In this document: positions 17,444-27,000 of the stretch, one piece after another
Layout: every line of letters begins with the position of its first letter
How positions within the stretch are numbered: the stretch's first letter is position 1
From: Cyclobacteriaceae bacterium
GTDB taxonomy: Bacteria > Bacteroidota > Bacteroidia > Cytophagales > Cyclobacteriaceae
NCBI GenBank assembly: GCA_019638285.1
Contig: JAHBUB010000001.1
Location: 186,001-250,000 of the forward strand
Direction: 5' to 3'
DNA: 64,000 nucleotides
Made by a program: the position numbers and the translations under genes
Notes under the pieces: model-generated
Told to the model about the DNA's origin: nothing
Seen by the model: only the letters and a program-made list of their open reading frames with translations
Databases searched by the model: none

Positions 17444-19405
17444 GTGAGGTCTGAAATTATCCAGTTTCAAAAGTATTGTAATAGTCTGGTATCGTACAGC
17501 AGAAGAAAGACGCGTGAGGTAAATATTGGAGGTGTACCCCTGGGGGGAGACAATCCGATTCGTATTCAGTCCATGACCACAATTGATACCATGGATACAA
17601 AGGGTTCTGTGGACCAGACCATCCGAATGGTGGATGCAGGCTGCGAGTATGTAAGGATTACAGCTCCGAGTATAAAAGAAGCGCAGAATTTACAGGAGAT
17701 TAAGAAGGAGCTAAAAACGCGCGGCTACACGGTTCCATTGATTGCTGATATTCACTTTACCCCGAATGCTGCGGAATTGGCGGCTAGGATCGTGGAGAAA
17801 GTGAGGGTAAATCCCGGAAACTACGCGGATAAGAAAAAGTTTCAAAATATTGAATATACCGATGCAGCCTATCAGGCTGAGCTGGTTCGCATTCGTAAAA
17901 AGTTTTCTCCCCTGGTAGCCATTTGTAAAGAATATGGCACTGCTATGCGCATCGGAACCAATCATGGTTCACTCTCAGATCGCATTATGAGCAGGTATGG
18001 AGACACTCCGATAGGAATGGTGGAGTCGGCATTAGAATTTGTAAGGATTTGTGAAGACCTCGACTATTACGATATTGTCCTCTCCATGAAGGCCAGTAAT
18101 CCACAGGTAATGATTCAGGCGTATCGATTGCTCGTGCAGAAATTGGATGAAGAAGGATTGCAACCTTATCCGCTGCATCTTGGGGTAACAGAAGCAGGAG
18201 ACGGTGAGGATGGAAGAATAAAGTCGTCTGTGGGAATTGGCACGTTACTGGAAGACGGTTTGGGGGACACGATTAGGGTATCCCTTACAGAGGAGCCAGA
18301 AGCGGAAGTTCCCGTAGCGCAGATGTTGGCCGATCGTTATGTAAATCGCAAAGGAACAGCTATTCCTGATTTCGATCATTATCCAATCAATCCGTTTGAA
18401 TACAATAAGAGAGTGACGCATGAGGTTGAGAATATTGGCGGCACAAACGTTCCAAGGGTGGTGGCAGACCTTTCAAGAAAAGAAAAAATTACTCCGGCAA
18501 CTTTGTTTGCATTTGGTTATCACTATTCTGTGCCACTGGATAAATGGACAATTACTGACATGGCCTGTGATTATCTATTTGTACGGGATAAGGCAGTTGA
18601 TTTTGAAATACCAGGAACACTGAGTGTTATTTGCAACTATGGCCAATGGTTGAAGGTAAGGAATAATGACAGAACCTATCCTGTCATGGATGCTGTCACT
18701 TATCTTAAAGGGGGAGAGCAATCTCCACAACTTAACTTTATTCAAATAAGCCTAAAGGATTTAACCTCGGAATTCGTTTTAAAAGTCAAAAAAGATTCAA
18801 CTGCAGTATTGATCATTGAAGCGGACAATGACCATGGGATGGCAGAAATGAGACGATTGATTGCAGGCTTAATGAGTGACGACTGCGCGGTGCCAGTAAT
18901 CATTAAAAGAACCTATTCAGATTTATCCCTTGATAAGTTGCAACTATATGCAGCTACGGACATGGGTGGATTATTAATTGATGGACTGGGGGATGGAGTA
19001 TATATCAAAGCTGAAAACTGTGGGCCTGATAAACGGATAAATGAGACAGCGTTTACTATCCTTCAAGCAACCCGTACTCGTATTTCTAAAACAGAATATA
19101 TTTCTTGTCCTTCATGTGGCAGAACATTGTTTGATTTGCAGGAAACAACAGCCATGATCCGCTCAAGAACGTTTCATCTTAAAGGGGTGAAAATTGGTAT
19201 TATGGGCTGTATTGTAAATGGTCCCGGAGAAATGGCAGATGCAGATTATGGATATGTGGGATCCGGTCCAGGAAAGATAACCCTCTATCGAGGGAAGGAA
19301 GTAGTAAAAAGAAATGTACCATCGGATAAAGCTGTGGATGAATTAATTGCTCTTATCCGCGAGGATGGTAAATGGGTTGAAATAGAATCGGTAAATATTA
19401 ATTGA
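17444..19405 (+). CDS. ispG: 4-hydroxy-3-methylbut-2-en-1-yl diphosphate synthase IspG (long form)
   Basis: A 653-residue IspG (GcpE), the penultimate enzyme of the non-mevalonate isoprenoid pathway, which reduces MEcPP to HMBPP with a [4Fe-4S] cluster. The N-terminal TIM barrel starts at NYSRRKT-like SYSRRKTREVNIG. The C-terminal domain holds the cluster cysteines in CPSCG (about 555/558) and GCIVNGPGE (~588). The ~250 residues between them form the extra domain seen in plants, Chlamydiae and Bacteroidota. An in-frame stop at 17420-17422 and no ATG before the core make GTG 17444 the start. It supplies precursors for the menaquinone side chain. Confidence 0.96.
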   Translation: MRSEIIQFQKYCNSLVSYSRRKTREVNIGGVPLGGDNPIRIQSMTTIDTMDTKGSVDQTIRMVDAGCEYVRITAPSIKEAQNLQEIKKELKTRGYTVPLIADIHFTPNAAELAARIVEKVRVNPGNYADKKKFQNIEYTDAAYQAELVRIRKKFSPLVAICKEYGTAMRIGTNHGSLSDRIMSRYGDTPIGMVESALEFVRICEDLDYYDIVLSMKASNPQVMIQAYRLLVQKLDEEGLQPYPLHLGVTEAGDGEDGRIKSSVGIGTLLEDGLGDTIRVSLTEEPEAEVPVAQMLADRYVNRKGTAIPDFDHYPINPFEYNKRVTHEVENIGGTNVPRVVADLSRKEKITPATLFAFGYHYSVPLDKWTITDMACDYLFVRDKAVDFEIPGTLSVICNYGQWLKVRNNDRTYPVMDAVTYLKGGEQSPQLNFIQISLKDLTSEFVLKVKKDSTAVLIIEADNDHGMAEMRRLIAGLMSDDCAVPVIIKRTYSDLSLDKLQLYAATDMGGLLIDGLGDGVYIKAENCGPDKRINETAFTILQATRTRISKTEYISCPSCGRTLFDLQETTAMIRSRTFHLKGVKIGIMGCIVNGPGEMADADYGYVGSGPGKITLYRGKEVVKRNVPSDKAVDELIALIREDGKWVEIESVNIN

Positions 19406-19412
19406 TATAAAG

Positions 19413-19625
19413 ATGGAAAAGGAAACACATGTATCTGAGCCAAAAAGAAAATTAACATTTAAAGAATTTTTCAGCTTGGGAGAAGTAGGTGGATATTTCT
19501 TTCGAGGAAAGGACGCCAGTAGACCCACCAACTTTAATCTTAAAATGATGCACGGCATCAATAAAATAAGCATTGTTATGTTTTTGCTTGGTGTTCTTTA
19601 TATTATTATAAAGAGAATATTGTAG
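19413..19625 (+). CDS. Small conserved membrane protein (DUF6728-like)
   Basis: A 70-residue protein with a soluble front containing FKEFFSLGEVGGYFFRGKD and one C-terminal helix after MMHGINKISI. I recognise the pattern as a small protein conserved in Cytophagales (I believe DUF6728); function unknown. It starts 7 bases after ispG and its stop overlaps the next start by one base, so it appears co-transcribed with both. Confidence 0.75.
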   Translation: MEKETHVSEPKRKLTFKEFFSLGEVGGYFFRGKDASRPTNFNLKMMHGINKISIVMFLLGVLYIIIKRIL

Positions 19626-19978
19626 TGAATATCGAGTCCTACAGAGATTTCTGTATAAGTATGAAGGGGGTAACTGAAGAATTCCCCTTCGATAAAAACA
19701 CATTGGTATATAAGGTAATGGGCAAAATGTTTGCTCTAACAGATTTGGATTTATTTACCAGTATCAACCTTAAATGCGTACCGGAGGTAGGTGTAGAACT
19801 GAGAGAGCGGTATCCTGCCGTACAAGAAGGTTATCATATGAATAAGAAACACTGGATTACGCTGCAAATGGACGGATCCATCCCTGACAACCTCATAAAA
19901 GCGTGGATTGAGGAGTCATATAATCTGGTCATACAATCTTTGACCAAAAGCCAGAAAACAACCCTTAATCGCTTTTAA
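19625..19978 (+). CDS. MmcQ/YjbR family protein
   Basis: A 117-residue protein with the MmcQ/YjbR fold pattern: an N-terminal YRDFCISMKGVTEEFPFD, then KVMGKMFAL and the ending HWITLQMDGSIPDNLIKAWIEESYNLV. Members are called DNA-binding-like on fold grounds, but the cellular role is unknown. GTG at 19625 shares one base with the preceding TAG; no ATG precedes the conserved start. It lacks the second domain of longer YjbR proteins, which is normal. Confidence 0.87.
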   Translation: MNIESYRDFCISMKGVTEEFPFDKNTLVYKVMGKMFALTDLDLFTSINLKCVPEVGVELRERYPAVQEGYHMNKKHWITLQMDGSIPDNLIKAWIEESYNLVIQSLTKSQKTTLNRF

Positions 19979-20047
19979 CCTGATAATCAGATAGTTATAA
20001 ATTAGATACAATTCGTAGCTACCCCAAATAACTTGAGGTTAATTCTT

Positions 20048-20055
20048 TATTTTTG
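20048..20055 (+). promoter_or_regulatory. Candidate -7 box (TATTTTTG) upstream of the 20079 gene
   Basis: A full TAnnTTTG match 23 bases before the ATG at 20079. The nearest upstream TTG (20033) is too close for a normal -33 element. Confidence 0.4.
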
Positions 20056-20078
20056 TTGATTAAGTAGGTCTGGGCTTA

Positions 20079-20819
20079 ATGATAAGAATAGCGTTTCTAT
20101 TGGTTGGCATAATAACGCTGCTGAGTGCCTGTACTCAGAGAATGATTTGCCCTGCCTTTCAGAGTGCCTATATCTATGATAAGGAAGAGCTTAGAAAGAA
20201 ATTCAGCTACTTTAAAGAAGACTCTACCCCCAAAATACTCACCGCCAGTAAAACCAAATATTTGATAGCTGTACCCGAATCTTATAGGAAGAAGATGAGG
20301 AGTCTGCAAACAGTGGAGATGAAACCCGTGTATCCGGTAATCCCCGATTCACTGAAGATGGAGGAAGGAGCTAACCTGACCATGGCGGAACGAGATGTGA
20401 TTGATAGCACAGCGGTTCAACAGGGTTTGGATCGTACCGATTCTGCCTATGCAATTACGAAAGCCAAAGAGAAATTCAATGTAGACCAGGATAACTACAT
20501 GTGGTATTTTAGAAACCAGCTCGTGTTGCCTGATGTACGGGCCGCACTCGAAGAAAAAAGCGGTAAAAATCTTGGCACTAATCCGGGTGGTGGAAAGACA
20601 AAGGAAAAGAAGGGCTTCTTTAAAAATCTGTTTAAAAAGAAAAACAGAAGTGACTCCAGTGCGGTGGATGCTCCCTCTTTGCCTTCTGACGCTACTACCA
20701 CCAAAGGCAAAGAAAAAAAGAAGAAAGCATCCAAGAAGAAGGAAAGGAAGGGAAAGAACAAGGAAGAAAATGACAAAGAAAACCCTGTAAAGAAAGAGGA
20801 GGGAGATGATGGGTTCTAG
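20079..20819 (+). CDS. Lipoprotein with lysine-rich C-terminal tail, function unknown
   Basis: A 246-residue predicted lipoprotein with lipobox LSAC (Cys18). The following CPAFQSAYIYD segment is a pattern I recognise in uncharacterised Cytophagales lipoproteins. The middle is charged; residues ~165-246 are extremely rich in Lys, Glu and Ser, low in complexity and probably disordered. A basic tail on a periplasm-facing lipoprotein could bind peptidoglycan, LPS or nucleic acid; this is inference. It ends 3 bases before the convergent SRAP gene. Confidence 0.78.
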   Translation: MIRIAFLLVGIITLLSACTQRMICPAFQSAYIYDKEELRKKFSYFKEDSTPKILTASKTKYLIAVPESYRKKMRSLQTVEMKPVYPVIPDSLKMEEGANLTMAERDVIDSTAVQQGLDRTDSAYAITKAKEKFNVDQDNYMWYFRNQLVLPDVRAALEEKSGKNLGTNPGGGKTKEKKGFFKNLFKKKNRSDSSAVDAPSLPSDATTTKGKEKKKKASKKKERKGKNKEENDKENPVKKEEGDDGF

Positions 20820-20822
20820 TCT

Positions 20823-21521
20823 TTAGTCGAACAAGGTGAGGTTGCCAAATTGATCTGCAGGAGCAGAGGGAAGCACCAATGTTGACTCATTGGCTGAGAG
20901 CAAGCCAATTCTCGGAGACACTGTGTAAGAATCCAGCATGATGGTGTTCTCAGTCTTTAACATTCCAAGCAATTCGTTTTCACTTGCATCTTTATTAAGC
21001 CATACTTTTTGGGTTTCTTTATTTAATAGCAGTGGCATCCGTTCATTCACGGGCTGAATTTGTTTGTTTGATTGTGTGGTGATAATGCTGAAGGTATGAT
21101 GTGTTTCTTCCTGCTCATCTTCAAACTCTTCCCACAATCCTGCTATTGATAAGGGCAACTTGTTCTTTGGAAAGAAGCGATAAGGGATGGCTGACTTCTT
21201 ACCAACTTTCTTCCAACAATAAAAACCATCGGAGGGGATAATGCATCGAAACCGCATCATCTTTTTCTTTAATACCGGTTTGTCTTTTATTGTTTCCGCC
21301 CTTACATTAATTAATTTTTCACTTATATTTTTATTTTTTATCCATTGTGGAATGGCGCCCCAATAAAAAAAGGATAATCCTTCGGGGTGGTGATGGGTGA
21401 TTATCGGAAGCAAATGGGTGGGGCCGGCATTATAGTACTTCTTGTAATGAGCGGGGACATCTACCGAAAAATGATCGATGAGCTGTTGTGCCGAAGCGGC
21501 AATAGAATAACGATCAAACAT
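20823..21521 (-). CDS. SRAP (YedK/HMCES) family protein with lost active site
   Basis: A 232-residue SRAP-family protein. Fold motifs are kept: YNAGPTHLLP, NVRAET (Asn72, matching YedK Asn75), IPSDGFYCW and ITTQSNK. Three key residues are changed: catalytic Cys2 is Phe (MFDRYS instead of MCGRYS), the Glu105 equivalent is Cys102 (GFYCW instead of GFYEW), and the His160 equivalent is Asn159 (VNERMP instead of IHDRMP). SRAP enzymes shield abasic sites in single-stranded DNA by a Cys2 cross-link, which this protein cannot make. It may be a non-catalytic DNA-binding paralogue. It overlaps the yheT-like gene by 8 bases. Confidence 0.85.
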   Translation of the reverse strand: MFDRYSIAASAQQLIDHFSVDVPAHYKKYYNAGPTHLLPIITHHHPEGLSFFYWGAIPQWIKNKNISEKLINVRAETIKDKPVLKKKMMRFRCIIPSDGFYCWKKVGKKSAIPYRFFPKNKLPLSIAGLWEEFEDEQEETHHTFSIITTQSNKQIQPVNERMPLLLNKETQKVWLNKDASENELLGMLKTENTIMLDSYTVSPRIGLLSANESTLVLPSAPADQFGNLTLFD

Positions 21522-22470
21522 CTCTCCTGTTAATAAAATCTAAAGCTCTTAATTCCGACCAATATAGTCCATTTTGATTGAAAAGAGTAAAACCCACGTG
21601 CCCGCCATACCTTGGATTTTCAAATTTAACAAACGGATTATTTGATAGAGCAGGGTGGAGGTGGGTATTGGCGGAAAGGAAGGGATCATTTTGAGCATTC
21701 ACGATAAGGGTTGGTGTTCTTATTTTCTCTACAAAATGTATGGAGCTACATTTTTCGTAATAGTCAATGGCATTATCAAAATGATGAAGTGGTGCGGTAA
21801 AAGCATCATCAAATTGAATCAGGCTTTTTATTTTATGAATACCATTCGTCTCCAGTTCGGGCCTTAGTTTGGCCTTATCAATTATTTTTCTTTTGAGGCT
21901 TTTAAGAAACCGTTGTGTATACAAAAAATGCTCAGAGATTACAATACAACTTGCATGTAGATCAAGCGGTACCGAGAAGGTCACACAGTTTTTGATACAC
22001 TTATTCAGATTTTCTTCCTTTTCACCCAGGTATTTTAAGGTAAGGTTTCCACCCAGGCTAAATCCAATCAGGGATACCGATTGGTAACTGTTTTTGTTAA
22101 TTGCATGTTGAACTACCACATCAAGATCATCGGTGGCACCACTATGATAGAATCGCAATTGCCAGTTTGTTTCTTCACTGCATCCACGATAATTCCAGGC
22201 GAGCACATCATACCCCATCTCATAGAATGCTTTGGCCATACCTTTGATGTAGGCACGTTGAGTATTCCCTTCAAGTCCATGAGACATAATGACCAGCTGT
22301 GGAGAATTTTGTTTGAGCCAGTCAAGGTCTAAAAAATCCTGATCAGGAGTCGTAATTCGCTCGCGCTCATAGTTCACCTGATTTACTTTTCTAATTAATG
22401 CAGGGTATATGGTTTCCAAATGATTGTTGAAAAGAATGCGCGGAGGAATGTATTTTCGTGTTGAGGACAT
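21514..22470 (-). CDS. YheT family alpha/beta hydrolase
   Basis: A 318-residue alpha/beta hydrolase of the YheT/embryogenesis-associated EMB8 family. The family opener NNHLETIYPALIR is present, then SHGLEGNTQRAYIKGM, the nucleophile elbow GFSLGG with Ser138, an acid in NAQNDPFLS and the histidine in YGGHVGF. Substrate unknown; an esterase acting on small esters or lipids is likely. It lies 10 bases after the DinB gene and overlaps the SRAP gene, within one minus-strand operon. Confidence 0.9.
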   Translation of the reverse strand: MSSTRKYIPPRILFNNHLETIYPALIRKVNQVNYERERITTPDQDFLDLDWLKQNSPQLVIMSHGLEGNTQRAYIKGMAKAFYEMGYDVLAWNYRGCSEETNWQLRFYHSGATDDLDVVVQHAINKNSYQSVSLIGFSLGGNLTLKYLGEKEENLNKCIKNCVTFSVPLDLHASCIVISEHFLYTQRFLKSLKRKIIDKAKLRPELETNGIHKIKSLIQFDDAFTAPLHHFDNAIDYYEKCSSIHFVEKIRTPTLIVNAQNDPFLSANTHLHPALSNNPFVKFENPRYGGHVGFTLFNQNGLYWSELRALDFINRRDV

Positions 22471-22480
22471 AATCAGCCAG

Positions 22481-23014
22481 TTAATTCCATCCCTTTCTTT
22501 GTTTTATAGAGGTGATGTGCGCTACGTGGTGATTGCCATGCCATGCATACAGGGCAATCATTTTTTCAAGGGATATATTTTTCTTTGTTTCAGGATGAAT
22601 GAACTCTCTCTTTAAATCAGCCGATGTGAAACTTTTCATTAGCGATACCCATTTAGCATGCAGGGCTTTTAATAACAAAAGGGAGTTTTGTGGATCAAAC
22701 TTTGTTTCTTCAGTTTCTGCCCATACTTTTTCATCGTAGGCTTTGATGATCGGAGAATTTTCTGTGAGGGTCCACTTCATCCGTATATAGGCGTTCATAT
22801 GGCTATCGGCCAGGTGATGGATTACCTGCCTGACGGTCCAGCCTCCATCACGATAGGGTGTGTCAAGCTGACGGACAATCATTCCATCTACCTCTTTTGT
22901 CAGCTGGTCTGGCAAAGTGGAAATCTGTTGGATAAACCCATCAAGTTCTTCTTTCTGATAAGTATCCTTACCTCGAAAGGGCCCTATTGGAAAACGGTGA
23001 TCATGGCTACTCAT
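22481..23014 (-). CDS. DinB-fold YfiT/BstA-like putative metal-dependent hydrolase
   Basis: A 177-residue four-helix DinB-superfamily protein closest in pattern to YfiT/BstA. It has GGWTVRQVIHHLADSHMN and the closing AWHGNHHVAHI, which together give the usual three-histidine metal site. YfiT-type proteins in Bacillus transfer bacillithiol; in Bacteroidota the substrate is unknown. The N-terminal FPIGPFRG is a family mark. It overlaps the terC-like gene by 8 bases. Confidence 0.87.
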   Translation of the reverse strand: MSSHDHRFPIGPFRGKDTYQKEELDGFIQQISTLPDQLTKEVDGMIVRQLDTPYRDGGWTVRQVIHHLADSHMNAYIRMKWTLTENSPIIKAYDEKVWAETEETKFDPQNSLLLLKALHAKWVSLMKSFTSADLKREFIHPETKKNISLEKMIALYAWHGNHHVAHITSIKQRKGWN

Positions 23015-23813
23015 TATTTGTAATTTTTATATCCTCTTCATTATACTTCTTGTGAAGCTTGACAGGCGCAGCCTTCTTTTTTTTCTTTTTCCTTACCCTG
23101 ATGTTGGTAAGCTCAATCATCATAGAGAATGCCACAGCAAAGTAAATATAGCCCTTCGGAATCACGTAGTGCAACGATTCTAAGAAAAGCATAAAGCCGA
23201 TAAGGATCAGGAAGCCTAGGGCGAGCACTTCCATAGAAGGATGTTCTTTGATAAACCGACTGATTCTGCCTGAGAAAATCAACATGACAATGATGGATAC
23301 GATTACAGCAATAATCATAATGCTCACATGATCCACTACACCGATGGCAGTAAGTACAGAGTCAAAAGAAAAAATTATGTCTAATAAAATAATCTGAACG
23401 ATAGTGCCAGAAACAGTAGCGGCTACTTTTTTAAAGTTTTCTTCTTCCTCTTCCTCTCCTTCCATTTCATGATTAATTTCCATGGTGCTTTTGGCGATCA
23501 GGAAGAGCCCGCCAAACCCTAAAATTAGATCTCTACCACTGAAAGATATGTCGTGGTTTAGTACAAAATTAGTGGGAATGGTAAACAGTGGTTCGGTAAA
23601 ACTGATGATCCAGGTGATACCCAGCAGGAAAAGGATGCGCACCCCCATGGCCAGCAGCAAACCAATGTTACGGGCCTTCCGCCTCTGACTTTCTTCCGGA
23701 AGCTTGTTAGATACAATGGAGATGAAAATAATGTTGTCGATACCAAGGATTATTTCCAGAAAGCATAAGGTGAGAAGGGCTATCCAGGTATCTGCTCTAA
23801 GGAACAATTCCAT
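23007..23813 (-). CDS. TerC family membrane protein
   Basis: A 268-residue TerC/Alx-type inner-membrane protein with seven to eight helices. Conserved aspartates lie in ILGIDNIIFI and FSFDSVLTAIG. Recent work connects TerC/Alx proteins with manganese export and metalation of exported proteins; tellurite resistance is the historical name. A run of Lys near the C-terminus (residues ~243-250) marks a basic cytoplasmic tail. It is the first gene of the operon that continues through DinB, YheT and SRAP. Confidence 0.92.
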   Translation of the reverse strand: MELFLRADTWIALLTLCFLEIILGIDNIIFISIVSNKLPEESQRRKARNIGLLLAMGVRILFLLGITWIISFTEPLFTIPTNFVLNHDISFSGRDLILGFGGLFLIAKSTMEINHEMEGEEEEEENFKKVAATVSGTIVQIILLDIIFSFDSVLTAIGVVDHVSIMIIAVIVSIIVMLIFSGRISRFIKEHPSMEVLALGFLILIGFMLFLESLHYVIPKGYIYFAVAFSMMIELTNIRVRKKKKKKAAPVKLHKKYNEEDIKITNNE

Positions 23814-23995
23814 ATATTAAAAGTATTTTTATTGGATAGGAAATTCACTTTCAAATTAAGCAATGCCCGTTATATTAGAAAAGGAAAGGGGATAAAAGGA
23901 AAGGGTGTTTTTGGCTGAAATGAGATTGTTCCATTTTTAGCATGATTAACTACAAAGTGCCTGAATCGCTGGTTCTGGCACCATGCATAATAAAG

Positions 23996-24023
23996 AAATG
24001 CCTCTCGCTTCCAAGAGGCATTT
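23996..24023 (-). terminator. Hairpin terminator of the giant surface-protein gene
   Basis: A perfect 10-bp stem, AAATGCCTCT (23996-24005) with AGAGGCATTT (24014-24023), loop of 8 bases. On the minus strand it lies about 30 bases past the stop at 24053 and is followed by TTTCTTTATTAT when the end of the arm is included. The rest of 23814-24052 shows no gene and should hold the terC promoter. Confidence 0.8.
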
Positions 24024-24052
24024 TTGAATTTCTAAATCTTAAAGTTATTAAA

Positions 24053-27000
24053 TTATTTATGCACTACCATCACCTTTTTACGGATGAAAGCTCCTTTATC
24101 CGATTCGATCTGGAGCAGATATATACCGCCTGCAAGATCTTGGGTGCTTAATGTTTTACTATTCTGACCAGCTGGAATAAAAGTATCATGGATAATTTTG
24201 CCTACTTGATCCAGCAGCTTTACCGGAGTTGCGTGTGATGCAGGTATTGGAAGTTGAACAGTAAGCTCCTTGTCAACAGGGTTAGGATAAATAGCTATCC
24301 TCTCTAGGTGATTTGAGGATTCTTCAATACCAGTAACCACATCAGGCTCGGGCGGATTCGTGACTATCATTGATTGATACACCGCTTTTGAAGTGATGGT
24401 ATCTTGTTGCACAAATACTACGATGGCTCCTCCACCGGGAGTTGTAAAATTTTGACTATCCCAAATTACTTCAGGCACATTATAGGTTTCACCGGCCGTT
24501 AGTGGTGTGGTTATCTTATGGCCAACAGGAGAGGGTAACATTTTTCTTACCACATATAAAAATTTCGTATCACCATTTTGACCCAGTAACGAGGCGTCCG
24601 TAATTTCTTTCTCAACGATGAGCGTGTGCACAAATAGGTTTTTAGGGATGGGACCTGTGGCTAATAATTTTGTGTTTATCTTCACTACTCCATCTACTTT
24701 CTGAGCGTTAACTGATTCTATTCGCAGGAATGTAGGATCAAGCACGCGATCGTCATAAAAAGATTCTCCCCATGTGGTAAACGGACCATCTCTGAACAAT
24801 CCATCCAATCGTGCGGCTGGGGCAGAAGTAAGCCCGTAAAATGCGGAACGTGCATCGTAGATGTCTTGGCTTTGCTTGTTGATTGGATCCTCCCCCGGAA
24901 AGCTGGTGTGGTATTGAATTTTTACCAATTCAGTGGAACTATTCTTAAAAGTATTGTACTTCTCATTTTGTAACCTTGCTGCCTGGCCTGCTTTGCTGGA
25001 ACTGTTGGTAAAGTTTTCAATCAGTACCGTGCGTGTTCGTTCTCCAATAAGGAAATTATCAAAGGCAAATCCTTCTCCACCGGAAACAGTTGCTGCGAAC
25101 GCGACACGAAAATTCACTTGAGGTTGTCCTACTATGGCATCCAATGAGAAGGTGGCTCGTTTCCAGCTCTTATATTTTGTTGTTGAATTATCATCGCCTG
25201 TCCAGCCAGCATCAATGGATGATTGATTTCCTGGTTTACTGGAAATATTATTCTGATCATACCAGTTGATCCCTGATCCAACTTGTCCAACTACAATCCA
25301 ATTTGATTCTTTCTCCAAATTACCAGATGTATTGTATTGAAGAACGGCACCATCCACTCCTCTTGGGGTATTGGACCAGATATCCAAAGATATAACAGGC
25401 CGAGATGCCCCCGAAAAATCAAAGCAAGGACTAATTACATAGGACCGTTCATTCGCATTATTGTTTCCTGAGAGATTTGTTTTCCAAGCTCCGCCAGTTC
25501 CTGTTGCAGAAGAATCTCTATTAATGGTTATGCTTGAAGGCGTGCCATATTGCCAGGATGAATTAGTGCCTCCAGCGCTCCACCCACCATTATTTGAATT
25601 GAAGTTTTCTGAATATGGAGTATTGGCAGTAATTGCAGGGGCCACCTGAACTACAACAACCTGCTTTTGAATGGTGTCCTTACAATTAGCAGCTGATTTC
25701 ACAATTAACTCTACGATATCAGTTCCGGTAATATCATAATTTACATTGGGACTGCTGCCGGTACCAGCAGCACCAAATGTTAGTTGGTTATTTTTGGCAA
25801 AGTCCCAAGTGAAATTTCCAGCAGGAATTGCCACCCCATTAGTGACATCGGCTGCAAACTCCATGGAACCACCCAAGCATGCGTTTCTCCAACTAAAGTT
25901 AATTTGAGGAACCTCACTTACCTGAACATTTTGATTGCCTACAACCACACAACCATCCGATGTGGTCATGGTGTAGGTGACTGGAAAGAGACCAATATTG
26001 GAGTACTTGTGTTGAGGGTTGTCATAAGTGCCTTTGGTTTTGCCGCCATCAGAACCATCAGGAATTACACCTGAGCCGGGAGGGATACTTCCATTATCTC
26101 CAAATTGATATCCAATTTGATCAATGGTAGCACCACCGGGAACAACGACCGAAGTATTTTTAATATCCACGAATGTTCCTGCACAAGCGTCCCCAATGAC
26201 TAGGGAAGGATTTACACTCGGTAAAATGGTAACTAGCTTGGTATCTGAGTTTGAACAGCCACCACTGGAAGTATAAGTTAGATTATAGCTTTGCCCTGGT
26301 GACAGATTATTATTACTTGGATCAAGTTCCGCGGTACTAGGGGTGCCCACTGCAGGGGCAGGAGGATTCGTTCCTGCAACTATATTGATAAGACCAGCAG
26401 CAGCTGGCCCACTCCACACACCGCCTCCTGGAATTGCTTTTAGCTTTGTTACAACACCAGTTTTACAAACAGCACTTAGGCTTTGACCACCTTCGATGGA
26501 AATGCTCACACTTGCTAAGTCATTAATTGTAACTGTGACTATTGTGGCTATACTTTCGCAACTACTAACGGCTTGTGTGATGTAAAAGTTGGTTATGCTG
26601 GGTATGGAGGAATCAAGCCCTAACTCATTGGATGTGGCAGCAAACTGATTTGCAATTGGAGTGATTTGATTACTAAGGCCTGCATCACGATACCACTTAA
26701 TATTAGTACCAGATGTTACTGTAATAGGAGGACTGGAATCAATATCCTGATCTTTACAGAACGAGGGCGTGTTGTTTATAACCGGTGGCTCCAAAGGTAT
26801 CGGATTGATCGTAAATGTTACAGTAAAGGGATCGCTAGTGCATCCATTGATTGTTTGGGTGACATACCTATCGAATGAAATGGTGTTTGATGTAAAGTTG
26901 GTGCTAGGTACACTTAGGTCTGTTGTAGCAGAAACGGCCAGTGGATTAGCAGGATTTATTGGATTAGTAGGGTAAACCGTATACCATTGAACAGCAGTTC

